Below, one piece after another: positions 1 through 7,585 of a DNA stretch of 62,882 bases (positions within the stretch are counted from its first letter, which is position 1; every line of letters begins with the position of its first letter). Origin of the DNA: Desulfobacteraceae bacterium. Lineage in GTDB: Bacteria > Desulfobacterota > Desulfobacteria > Desulfobacterales > JACKCP01. The DNA lies in NCBI GenBank assembly GCA_020633955.1, contig JACKCP010000014.1, forward strand, positions 1-62,882, in the 5' to 3' direction. The notes under the pieces were generated by a model. The model worked only from the letters and a program-made list of their open reading frames with translations. It was not told where the DNA came from and searched no databases. Made by a program: the position numbers and the translations under genes.

Positions 1-795
1 CTCAAAAGCATATGCCCCATTTTTTGCTTCACGTGCAACTTTTATGGTGTCTGAAGGATCAAACTTCATATTTGTGGGGCAGGGTGTAAATATCTGAACA
101 TAGGTCGGTCCAATTTCCCTTGCAATCAAAACCGCTTTACAGACAGCATCGCCAAGTTTTTTTGAATCTGCAATGGTTACTCTGGCTCCATAGGCGCAGC
201 CCGATGTCTTTGCCATTTCAAACATGGGAATCTTTTCAAAGTTTTTACCCTTTGGAGCCATGTTCAGAACCTGACCATGGGGTGACATTCCGCTTTCCTG
301 ACCGCCGGTATTTCCGTAAACCTCATTATCAAGCATTATGGTTGTAATATTTTCTTTTCTCAGCCAGGAATGAAGGGTCATGTCAAGACCGATATCAGCT
401 ATGCCTCCGTCTCCGGCAATGACAACAACGTCCTTTATTCTGTCAGGATAGCGGATCTTCAGCATTCGCTTAAGACCTGATGCAACCGAGTTCTGATTGC
501 CGAAAGCGGTGTTTGAATAATTCAGAGCAGACTGTGACAATGCAAAAAATGAGCACCCTGGAGTGCCGACAACTATTGTATCCTCAGGTAAAGGAAGCGA
601 AGCCAGACAAAGACGCACGCCCAAGGACACACCGCATCCTGCACAATGGGGATGCTCCTCGGTAATTTCCTTGAAGCTTCCGAGATCTTTAATTCCAAGA
701 GATCTGCCGTGTGGACCGTCTGATACAAGAGCCTTGTAATCATCAGGCAGAATATCTGCCAGAGAAGGTGCCGGAGTTATTATTTTTTTTGACAT
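1..795 (-). CDS. 2-oxoacid:ferredoxin oxidoreductase beta subunit, second copy (3' end cut by window)
   Basis: Thiamine-diphosphate-binding beta subunit of a 2-oxoacid:ferredoxin oxidoreductase, which decarboxylates a 2-oxoacid to acyl-CoA and passes electrons to ferredoxin. About 265 residues are visible; the C-terminus lies beyond base 1. I read it by translating the minus strand from the ATG at 795. It has the N-terminal HPHCAGCG cysteine motif, and a ThDP/Mg motif GDGGIADIG followed by NEVYGNTGG. It is clearly paralogous to the beta subunit at 2972-3826, differing for example by NEVYGNTG where the other has NEAYANTG. It starts two bases after the upstream alpha gene ends and belongs to the same operon. 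The substrate (pyruvate, branched-chain or aryl 2-oxoacid) cannot be read from the sequence. Confidence 0.93.
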   Translation of the reverse strand, partial: MSKKIITPAPSLADILPDDYKALVSDGPHGRSLGIKDLGSFKEITEEHPHCAGCGVSLGVRLCLASLPLPEDTIVVGTPGCSFFALSQSALNYSNTAFGNQNSVASGLKRMLKIRYPDRIKDVVVIAGDGGIADIGLDMTLHSWLRKENITTIMLDNEVYGNTGGQESGMSPHGQVLNMAPKGKNFEKIPMFEMAKTSGCAYGARVTIADSKKLGDAVCKAVLIAREIGPTYVQIFTPCPTNMKFDPSDTIKVAREAKNGAYAFE

Positions 796-797
796 TA

Positions 798-1967
798 TCA
801 GTTCCCTCCATTTACCTTTGCGGCCTGAATAGCCGATTTAACTTCATCTGCAATCAGCCAGGGAGGCATGGTCATACCCCCGAAAACCCTTGGCCCGGCT
901 GTTACTCTGGTGTTTCGATCCAGAGAGGCCCTGATCTCCCTTGCAAGCCAGCCTCCGGCATTGAATTCCGGAACTATTATGTGATCTGCTCCTTCAACTG
1001 CATCCTTGAGTTCCTGTTCAGGAAAAGGACGAATGGATTTTATCTTGATAAGCCCTGCATCAATTCCTTCTCCTTGAAGAATACGGATGGCTTCCCTTGA
1101 CTGTGAAACAGCTGTTCCTGAAGCAGCGATAAATACCTTTGAACCTGGATTTTCAACTTCAATAAGTCCTCCCATGAAACGCCTTATATGCTTTCTTGCC
1201 CTTTCTGCCGCAGCAAGAATCTCCTGATGCCAGCTTGCATTGGCACTGCTGCTTATGAAATTGCTTTTGTTAAGCAGAGGATCTCTTGTAATTCGCATAG
1301 GCGGAGTTTCCATATCAAAGGTTGGAACCGGAGCAAGATTTGAATCATAGGGCAAAAGCCTGAAGTCTTCCGGAGGAAGCATCATTTCTTCTCTTGTGTG
1401 GGTTACAAAAAAGCCGTCTGCAAAAACACCTGCAGGAAGGTGAACATCTGTCTGTTCCGCAATAAGATAGGCCTGCAGAATCATGTCATGAAAATCCTGA
1501 CCGTTTTCTGCGTGGAACATGAGCATTCCTGTATCCAGAAGCATTCCCATTTCAATATTTTCAGGCTGAATTGAAGGAGGAAGAGAAACACCCCGGCACA
1601 TGAATGCACAGACTATGGGCTGTCTTGCTCCTGCCCAGACAGGAAACATTTCCATGGCCCTGAGCGTTCCGGGTCCGCTTGTTGCCGTAAATACCCTTCC
1701 GCCGCCAAGAGCTGCACCGTGAACTGCAGCCATTACCGCAAATTCATTTTCAGCCCTGTAATAGTCTTTTATATAACCCTTTGCATACAGATCACCTATC
1801 AGATGCATACTCTCTGACTGGGGAGTAATGGGATAGGCAATTGCCATATCAACACAGGCACGTTTCACAGCCTCGCAGACAGCTTCACTTCCTGTAATAA
1901 AGGCCCTGGTGCGCGGGCCGTTAAGCAGCATTGCACCAGGATCGTCAAAATTATTATCTGAACACAT
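798..1967 (-). CDS. 2-oxoacid:ferredoxin oxidoreductase alpha subunit, second copy
   Basis: Alpha subunit (PorA type, 389 aa) of a 2-oxoacid:ferredoxin oxidoreductase. It contains the pyrimidine-binding core motif AYPITPQSES, the stretch ENEFAVMAAVHGAA and the GPGTLRAMEMFP region typical of the family, and a C-terminal transketolase-like domain (KIKSIRPFPEQEL). The ATG at 1967 has an AGGAGA ribosome site. It closely resembles the alpha subunit at 3826-4965, so the operon carries two diverged alpha/beta pairs with one gamma and one delta. It is separated from the delta gene by a 126-bp spacer containing a hairpin, unlike the tightly packed genes upstream. Phenylglyoxylate-type enzymes have alpha subunits of similar layout, but specificity is not decided here. 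Confidence 0.93.
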   Translation of the reverse strand: MCSDNNFDDPGAMLLNGPRTRAFITGSEAVCEAVKRACVDMAIAYPITPQSESMHLIGDLYAKGYIKDYYRAENEFAVMAAVHGAALGGGRVFTATSGPGTLRAMEMFPVWAGARQPIVCAFMCRGVSLPPSIQPENIEMGMLLDTGMLMFHAENGQDFHDMILQAYLIAEQTDVHLPAGVFADGFFVTHTREEMMLPPEDFRLLPYDSNLAPVPTFDMETPPMRITRDPLLNKSNFISSSANASWHQEILAAAERARKHIRRFMGGLIEVENPGSKVFIAASGTAVSQSREAIRILQGEGIDAGLIKIKSIRPFPEQELKDAVEGADHIIVPEFNAGGWLAREIRASLDRNTRVTAGPRVFGGMTMPPWLIADEVKSAIQAAKVNGGN

Positions 1968-2037
1968 GTTGAGTCTCCTAACCCCGGCTGCACTTATAAA
2001 AGCAGCATTAAATTAATGTGCATTCAAATTTTTGAAG

Positions 2038-2055
2038 GACGGCATCAGTGCCGTC
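2038..2055. promoter_or_regulatory. intercistronic hairpin between OFOR delta and second alpha gene
   Basis: GACGGCA-TCAG-TGCCGTC forms a perfect 7-bp G+C-rich stem with a 4-nt loop in the only sizeable spacer of the oxidoreductase part of the operon. On the transcribed minus strand it is followed by CTTCAAAAATTTG rather than an uninterrupted U-run. It could be an mRNA processing/stability element or a partial terminator that sets the level of the second alpha/beta pair. Function is inferred. Confidence 0.5.
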
Positions 2056-2093
2056 CCCCGGAATAAATAAAAACACACTTATAAACTGAATGA

Positions 2094-2282
2094 TCAGCTG
2101 ATTTTCAGGGCATCCTTTGGACAAACTGTGGTGCACAGACCGCATGCCTTGCATCTGCTGTCATTTACTTCCACAAGCTTTTCTTCCGGCAGAAATTTAA
2201 ATACATTGGGTTCCGGACAACTTGTAATGCAAAGTCTGCATCCGATACACTTTTCTTTATCAACTCTGGCTGATAAATACAT
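2094..2282 (-). CDS. OFOR delta subunit, 2x[4Fe-4S] ferredoxin
   Basis: A 62-aa ferredoxin-like protein with two cysteine clusters, CIGCRLCITSCPEP near residues 13-26 and CKACGLCTTVCPKD near residues 44-57. Together they should bind two [4Fe-4S] clusters. This is the electron-transfer delta subunit of four-subunit 2-oxoacid oxidoreductases. It lies three bases after the gamma gene, which supports co-assembly. It is the only ferredoxin-type subunit in the cluster, so it would have to serve both alpha/beta pairs if both are made. Confidence 0.95.
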   Translation of the reverse strand: MYLSARVDKEKCIGCRLCITSCPEPNVFKFLPEEKLVEVNDSRCKACGLCTTVCPKDALKIS

Positions 2283-2285
2283 AAA

Positions 2286-2975
2286 TCAGTCCTCCTTTTC
2301 TTCTGCTGGGCAAAACTCAGTCAAAGCCGCGCCTGCAGCTTCAATCAGCTCCATATTTTTCTCGATCATCTGACTTACCTTTGCAAATTTTCCCTTTACT
2401 GCATCATCAAGAGCTGCTGTGCTTCCCGAAGCTACAAACTTTCCTCCGCCAAAACGCTCCATCATGGATTCTTTAAGAGATTTAATCGAGGTAAGTTTTT
2501 TTATACCGTAAAGACCTCCAAGCATTGCTATGTTTGTAGAAAGCTCTGATCCTGCAACTTCGGTTGCAATTTTTGTTGCAGGGACGTAGTAGATTTTTGC
2601 TTTCAGATCTGCAAGAAGCCTGAGATCCTCATCACGAAGAGAAAGCGGTTCATCAGAATTTATAAGCAGAACTCCGCCTTCCTGAAGACCGTCAAAAAAA
2701 GGCATGGTGTAGCACTTGCCCATGGTGATGACATGGGGATGAAAAATCATTATTGTATTGGGATAAAGCACCTCTCCCTTTTCATAAACCTTTTGTGAAG
2801 ATATGCGCACATAACTTTCCGCAGGAGCAAGACGCTTTTCAGCACCGAAAAAGGGATTTACAGTACTTTCCAGTCCGTCTTTATTGGCTGCGCTTCCAAG
2901 TATATGTGCCGCTGTCACTGCACCCTGGCCCCCAAGGCCGGACATACGTATAAAGTTTTTTTCTATTGATTTCAT
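2286..2975 (-). CDS. OFOR gamma subunit
   Basis: Gamma subunit (229 aa) of a 2-oxoacid:ferredoxin oxidoreductase, the domain involved in CoA binding and subunit contact. The N-terminal GLGGQGAVTAAHILG glycine-rich stretch, the GAEKRLAPAESYVRIS region and the SGSTAALDDA segment match the pyruvate/ketoisovalerate oxidoreductase gamma family. Its start overlaps the end of the beta gene by 4 bp (ATGA), indicating translational coupling. It is the only gamma subunit in the cluster. Confidence 0.94.
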   Translation of the reverse strand: MKSIEKNFIRMSGLGGQGAVTAAHILGSAANKDGLESTVNPFFGAEKRLAPAESYVRISSQKVYEKGEVLYPNTIMIFHPHVITMGKCYTMPFFDGLQEGGVLLINSDEPLSLRDEDLRLLADLKAKIYYVPATKIATEVAGSELSTNIAMLGGLYGIKKLTSIKSLKESMMERFGGGKFVASGSTAALDDAVKGKFAKVSQMIEKNMELIEAAGAALTEFCPAEEKED

Positions 2976-3826
2976 TTTTTCTCCTCAACAGTATTGAGAA
3001 ATGCCTGTGCTTCCTCTGATATAAACTCTTTTGTCTGATAAAGGCCGTCTTTTTCCCTCTGTCTGATTACAGAAACGGTTTCTTTGGGGTTTAACTTGTA
3101 ATTTGTCGGACACGGGCTGAATATCTGCACGTAGGTGGGTCCTATTTTACGGGCCACCAGAATTGCACGCCTTACAGCCTTTGCAAGCTGCTTTGGCTTT
3201 GCAGGGGAAACTGCTGCTACATAGTCACAGCCTGAAGTATGTGCGATTTCAGGAAGGGAAAGCTTGGGAAATTTTTTACCGGTTGGTGCCATGTTAAGAA
3301 CGGTTCCGGGCATTGACATTCCGCTTTCCTGACCCCCTGTGTTTGCATAGGCCTCATTATCAAGCATTATTGTGGTGATGTTCTCCCTTCTCAGCCAGGA
3401 CTGCATAACCATATCAAGACCTATGTCTGCCGTGGCTCCGTCTCCTGCAATAACAACCACATCTTTTTCCTTGTCCGGGAAACGAAGCTTTAAGGCACGC
3501 TTCACTCCGGTAGCAACAGCATTCTGGTTACCAAACAGAGAATGAATATTGTGAAGGGCCACCTGTGGAAAGGCAAGGGCACTGCATCCTGTGGAACCTA
3601 CAATCACAGTTTCTTCAGGCATGGGAAGTGAAGCAAGTGTAAGCCTTAAGGAAAGGGCAAGGCCGCAGCCTGCACAAAGGGGATGTTCTTCAAGCAGCTC
3701 CTTGAAAGATCCAAGATCACCTATGCCGTAGTTTTTACCGTAGGGACCGTTGTCCACAAGTTCCCGGTATTCTTCAGGCATGATATCCTCAAATCCCGGA
3801 GATATTTTAAGCATTCCGGTTTTCAT
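2972..3826 (-). CDS. OFOR beta subunit, first copy
   Basis: ThDP-binding beta subunit, 284 aa. N-terminal HPLCAGCG cysteines, GSTGCSALAFPQ, and the ThDP motif GDGATADIG with downstream NEAYANTGG are all present. The start ATG at 3826 overlaps the alpha stop by one base (TAATG) and has an AAGGAGGAT ribosome site. It is full length for a stand-alone beta subunit. With the alpha, gamma and delta genes beside it, it completes one canonical enzyme. It is a paralog of the truncated gene at 1-795. Confidence 0.95.
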   Translation of the reverse strand: MKTGMLKISPGFEDIMPEEYRELVDNGPYGKNYGIGDLGSFKELLEEHPLCAGCGLALSLRLTLASLPMPEETVIVGSTGCSALAFPQVALHNIHSLFGNQNAVATGVKRALKLRFPDKEKDVVVIAGDGATADIGLDMVMQSWLRRENITTIMLDNEAYANTGGQESGMSMPGTVLNMAPTGKKFPKLSLPEIAHTSGCDYVAAVSPAKPKQLAKAVRRAILVARKIGPTYVQIFSPCPTNYKLNPKETVSVIRQREKDGLYQTKEFISEEAQAFLNTVEEKK

Positions 3827-4965
3827 TATCTGATCCTCCTTATTTCATCGAGTATAAGCTCCGGCGGCATTGTCATTCCTCCGAAAACTCTTGGTGCACC
3901 GACAACCTTGCGGGGTTCGTCAATAACATTGCGGATTTCCTTTGCAAGCCAGCCAACCCTGTTGAATTCGGGTACAATTATTTTCTTTGCCTTTGATGCA
4001 AGAGCGCGAATTTCTTCTCCCGGGAATGGGCGTATTGTTTTTATCTTCACAAGACCCGCATCAAGTCCCTGTTCACGGGCAGTAATTATGGCTTCACGGC
4101 TCTGGCTTACTGCTGTACCAGAAGTTATGACAAGGATGTCTGAATCCTCATTTTCAACATCTATAAGAGAGCCAAGATACTGTCTCAGGTATTTACGTGA
4201 GCGTTCTGCAGCGGCATCTATCTCCTGCTGCCAGGAAGCATGACAGGCATAGCTCATGAAGTTGCTCTTCATTACAAAGGGATCGCGCATCTGTCTTACA
4301 GGAACATTTTCCATATCCATGACAGGAACCGGTGCAGTATAAGGATCATATCCCGGAAGCTTCAAGTCCTCAGGAAGAGTATCAACCCTGTCCCTTGTAT
4401 GGGTTACAAAAAAACCGTCTGCAAACACTCCCACAGGAATGTGCACATCTGTTTTTTCAGCCACCATAAAGGCCATTAAAAGCATATCATGCAGATCCTG
4501 TGCATTTTCAGCATGGAGCATTAAAATACCTGTCTCAAGGAGATATGCCATTTCAATGGTGTCAGGCTGAATTGTAAGAGGAGAGTTGATTCCCCGGGTC
4601 ATGAAGGCACATACAACAGGAAGCCTTGCTCCTGCCCAGGTTGGAAATACTTCAAAGGCCCTCATGGTTCCCGGACCTCCTGTTGCAGTGAAAACCCTTA
4701 CACCGGCCATTGACGCCCCTGCAACCGATGACATTACAGCAAACTCGTTTTCACCTCTCAAATATTCCTTTACATAGCCTTCTGCATAAATGTCTCCAAC
4801 CAGATGCATGCTTTCAGACTGGGGAGTGATTGGATAGGCTATGGCCATATCCACATTGGCTCTTTTTATAGCTTCTCTCACAGCCTCACTTCCGGTAATG
4901 TACTGACTCGTTCTTTGCGCCTCAAAAAAAAGGTAATCCGGATCGACAATTTTCTGTTCTATCAT
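3826..4965 (-). CDS. OFOR alpha subunit, first copy
   Basis: PorA-type alpha subunit, 379 aa. It has the AYPITPQSES motif, GENEFAVMSSVAGAS, TGGPGTMRAFEVFPTWAGA and the C-terminal KIKTIRPFPGEEI domain. Overlaps of 4 bp with the CdhB-like gene upstream and 1 bp with beta downstream point to one transcript. It aligns along its whole length with the second alpha subunit at 798-1967 (for example VDMAIAYPITPQSESMHL in both), so the two pairs arose by duplication and then diverged. Confidence 0.95.
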   Translation of the reverse strand: MIEQKIVDPDYLFFEAQRTSQYITGSEAVREAIKRANVDMAIAYPITPQSESMHLVGDIYAEGYVKEYLRGENEFAVMSSVAGASMAGVRVFTATGGPGTMRAFEVFPTWAGARLPVVCAFMTRGINSPLTIQPDTIEMAYLLETGILMLHAENAQDLHDMLLMAFMVAEKTDVHIPVGVFADGFFVTHTRDRVDTLPEDLKLPGYDPYTAPVPVMDMENVPVRQMRDPFVMKSNFMSYACHASWQQEIDAAAERSRKYLRQYLGSLIDVENEDSDILVITSGTAVSQSREAIITAREQGLDAGLVKIKTIRPFPGEEIRALASKAKKIIVPEFNRVGWLAKEIRNVIDEPRKVVGAPRVFGGMTMPPELILDEIRRIR

Positions 4966-5546
4966 CTGCTCATCCCGCCTTTCAGTTCAATTACAAGTTC
5001 ACGCAAACGCTGAAGTTCACAGATACCTGCGTCACGCAGTGATATCATGGCTTCCTCATGACCTGCCTCGGCACAAACCGCAATTGTATAGCAGTCTGTT
5101 CCTCCCCTGATTATCTTCAATGCAATGTTTGCGTAATGACAGTGAACTCCAATAAACAGACATACATCTATCTTGTTATGGACTATTGTCAGGTTCGGAT
5201 GATTCGGATTGACTTCAATAGCAGGATTTATCATCGGATATTTTGGCCGATAATCTGGCATAGGTATCATCTTCGCACCCACTGCTTCGGCAAGATCTTT
5301 AAGTGCCGCCGCCTTTTCCGCTACACCGGGTTTCCAGTCCCATAAAATAAGCGGGCCCGGGAAAAAAACCGGATTTTCAGCAGAAACAAGCTTACTGGCT
5401 ATTGCCTTCATGGCTGTATCCTGATCAACACACTCACCTTCCATAATAGCCTGTCCCGGGTCGGGAAGCTCAACACCCATTACAGCGGCAGCAGGCGGTA
5501 AGTAACCTTCCGGTCCTGCAGCTACCTTGTAAGTTGAATCTCTCAT
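4962..5546 (-). CDS. CdhB-like (CO dehydrogenase/acetyl-CoA synthase epsilon-type) subunit associated with OFOR
   Basis: About 194 aa from the ATG at 5546, chosen because GGAGGAG lies just upstream; the frame is open further to 5597. The middle resembles the CdhB/ACS-epsilon family, which has a DHS-like Rossmann fold: ASKLVSAENPVFFPGPLIL, then AEAVGAKMIPMP, then DVCLFIGVHCHYANIALK. No CO dehydrogenase catalytic subunit is in the window. Its position between purK and the OFOR alpha gene (4-bp overlap) suggests an accessory subunit of the 2-oxoacid oxidoreductase, perhaps binding a nucleotide cofactor. The family call is moderately sure; the role is inference. Confidence 0.72.
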   Translation of the reverse strand: MRDSTYKVAAGPEGYLPPAAAVMGVELPDPGQAIMEGECVDQDTAMKAIASKLVSAENPVFFPGPLILWDWKPGVAEKAAALKDLAEAVGAKMIPMPDYRPKYPMINPAIEVNPNHPNLTIVHNKIDVCLFIGVHCHYANIALKIIRGGTDCYTIAVCAEAGHEEAMISLRDAGICELQRLRELVIELKGGMSR

Positions 5547-5597
5547 CCATCTCCTCCTTTTTAAAATTCTGATTATGACCAATTCAGGAAAAAACAA

Positions 5598-6686
5598 TCA
5601 CTTCATCAGTTGCTGCCGGATTAAAAATTCCGGCACAAGCTTACCAAGATCCCTCATGTTGTCTGCACATACAGTAATATGGCCCACTTTCCTCCCCGGT
5701 CTTGGTGCCTTGCCGTAATCATGCAGATAAATATTGCTGTTTCCAGGTATCTGTGCTCTATCCGGAACAGAACCAATAAGGTTTACAGTGGCTGCAACAC
5801 TCTTCAGAGCTGTTGAGCCAAGGCGCATCCCTGATATGGCCCTTAAATGATTTTCAAACTGACTTGTCTTTGCTCCTTCTATGGTCCAGTGGCCTGAATT
5901 ATGAACCCTTGGAGCGTATTCATTTGCAATCAGACTGTCTCCAGTCTGAAAAAATTCAAGAGCCAGAACTCCTGAATAATTGAGCTTTTCCAGCAGAAGT
6001 CGGGCATAGAATTCAGCCTGTTCCTGAACAGGATCACAAGGCTTAGTCATTGCAAAATGAAGAATTCCGTTATGATGAATGTTTTCTGATATAGTGTAAA
6101 AAGCTGTTTCCCCGGATATGCTCCGGGCAGCAACAACTGAAATCTCTCTGTCAAAATCAATAAGCTTTTCAAGTATTCCCGGCTTACTGCCCAGAAGATT
6201 AAAGGCTGATTCAGAGTCCTCAATATGACGTAAAACAACCTGACCTTTTCCGTCATATCCATGGGTGCGGCATTTTAATACTGCAGGAAGTCCAAGTATA
6301 TCAGCACCCTTATGAAGATCTTTTAGAGAATTTACCGGATAAAAAGGTACACAGGGTATTCCAAGACCGGAAAAAAATTCTTTTTCATGGAGTCTGTCCT
6401 GGGATGTCTTGAGTGATTTTAGCCCAGGGCGTACATCAGTATACCGCTCAAGATAATTTATTGACTCAGCCGGAATATTTTCAAACTCAAAGGTTATCAG
6501 ATCAGACCAGTCTGCCAGATCATGCAGAGCCTTTTTATCAGTGAAATCTGAAAGCAGCAGTTTTACATGCTGTGCTGCGCAGGACTCACTGTCTGGTGTA
6601 AGTACTGTAAAATCAAATCCAAGTGGTATTCCTGCCATGACAAGCATTCCTGCAAGCTGACCTCCGCCAAGTATACCTGTTTTCAT
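5598..6686 (-). CDS. purK: N5-carboxyaminoimidazole ribonucleotide synthase
   Basis: PurK, 362 aa. This ATP-grasp enzyme makes N5-CAIR from AIR, ATP and bicarbonate in purine biosynthesis. It begins with GILGGGQLAGMLVMAG, typical of PurK, and has the ATP-grasp segments CRTHGYDGKGQVVL and LIANEYAPRVHNSGHWTIEGA. The start overlaps the purE stop by one base (TAATG). It is followed within about 50 bp by the CdhB-like gene, so purine genes and the oxidoreductase genes look co-transcribed. Confidence 0.96.
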   Translation of the reverse strand: MKTGILGGGQLAGMLVMAGIPLGFDFTVLTPDSESCAAQHVKLLLSDFTDKKALHDLADWSDLITFEFENIPAESINYLERYTDVRPGLKSLKTSQDRLHEKEFFSGLGIPCVPFYPVNSLKDLHKGADILGLPAVLKCRTHGYDGKGQVVLRHIEDSESAFNLLGSKPGILEKLIDFDREISVVAARSISGETAFYTISENIHHNGILHFAMTKPCDPVQEQAEFYARLLLEKLNYSGVLALEFFQTGDSLIANEYAPRVHNSGHWTIEGAKTSQFENHLRAISGMRLGSTALKSVAATVNLIGSVPDRAQIPGNSNIYLHDYGKAPRPGRKVGHITVCADNMRDLGKLVPEFLIRQQLMK

Positions 6687-7381
6687 TAGTAATCCCTTCC
6701 AGGATCACTTTGTGCCAGTACTTCCTCGGTTTGATTTTTTCTGTAATCAATAAGAGACTGACGAATTTCCGGATAAAATCTTCCAAGCATACCTGCAGCA
6801 AGAAGAGCTGCATTCACAGCTCCCGCTCTTCCAATTGCAAGAGTTCCAACTGGAATTCCGGCCGGCATCTGCACTATGGACAAAAGGGAATCCATCCCAT
6901 TCAAAGCCTTTGACTGAACAGGCACTCCAAGCACAGGAAGAATGCATTTTGATGCAGCCATACCCGGCAGATGGGCTGCACCGCCTGCACCTGCAATAAT
7001 TATATCCATTCCTCTTTCTTCCGCAGATTCCACATAGGAAAAAAGTCTGTCAGGAGTACGGTGTGCTGAAACAATTTCAACTTCATGGGGAATACCGAGT
7101 TTTTCAAGGGTTTTGGCAGCGTGGATCATTGTTTCCCAGTCTGATCTGGAACCCATGATTATTCCAACCAGGGGAGACTTTGTATTTGAGTTTTTCATGC
7201 AGGCCGGAATTTCCTGCCCCGGGGATGGTTTCATATCCTTTTTTTCGGTTTCTGTAGAGCCGTACCCGCATGAAAAGCTTTCGGAATTTGATATGCCGCT
7301 TAAAACGGCAGAAAGACATAGATTTGAACTTAGAAATAAAGCTGCTGATCCATAAATTAAAACTATGACAATTAACTCCAT
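6686..7381 (-). CDS. purE: N5-carboxyaminoimidazole ribonucleotide mutase, with possible N-terminal hydrophobic extension
   Basis: PurE converts N5-CAIR to CAIR, the step after PurK. The core is complete: GIIMGSRSDWETM, SAHRTPDRLFSY, IAGAGGAAHLPGMAA, and GVPVQSKALNGMDSL. Three starts are plausible. ATG at 7381 has the best ribosome site (AAAGGA, about 6 nt away) and adds a hydrophobic stretch (residues ~2-28) plus a polar linker. ATG at 7234 (AGGAT nearby) or 7198 gives an ordinary-length PurE. The frame is open upstream to 7477. I give the longest form with a good ribosome site; the start is uncertain, the identity is not. Confidence 0.93.
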   Translation of the reverse strand: MELIVIVLIYGSAALFLSSNLCLSAVLSGISNSESFSCGYGSTETEKKDMKPSPGQEIPACMKNSNTKSPLVGIIMGSRSDWETMIHAAKTLEKLGIPHEVEIVSAHRTPDRLFSYVESAEERGMDIIIAGAGGAAHLPGMAASKCILPVLGVPVQSKALNGMDSLLSIVQMPAGIPVGTLAIGRAGAVNAALLAAGMLGRFYPEIRQSLIDYRKNQTEEVLAQSDPGRDY

Positions 7382-7533
7382 CTCAATCCTTTCATTGTAC
7401 TGATAATAAGTTTCATGTCTTTTAGATATTTTTCGACATTCAGCTTTTAAAATTCTGTATACCTTGTTTATTAGCATTCTTAGGTTTTGAGAAAATTTTT
7501 ATACACCTTGCCAATATAAAATAAAAGTCGTAT

Positions 7534-7555
7534 TATTTTGATATATTGTTCGATA
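7534..7555. promoter_or_regulatory. repeated GATATA motif in nhaR-purE divergent promoter region
   Basis: In the spacer between the divergent purE operon and the NhaR-type gene, GATATA occurs twice, separated by six bases (GATATA-TTGTTC-GATATA). A LysR-type protein often binds upstream of its own gene, so this is a candidate binding site. This is only a pattern, with no consensus match claimed. Confidence 0.25.
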
Positions 7556-7585
7556 TAAACTGATAATTACCAACGGGTTCACAAA

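Noticed and set aside
711..1100. 129-codon open frame on the + strand
   Set aside because: Antisense to the second OFOR alpha gene; cysteine- and proline-rich translation without domain logic, so a shadow of real coding DNA.
3683..4243. 186-codon open frame on the + strand
   Set aside because: Antisense to the first OFOR beta and alpha genes, which have full-length conserved motifs.
4962..5546. CdhB-like gene considered as evidence for a CO dehydrogenase/acetyl-CoA synthase cluster
   Set aside because: No catalytic CODH/ACS subunit or corrinoid protein gene is nearby; the context is 2-oxoacid oxidoreductase.
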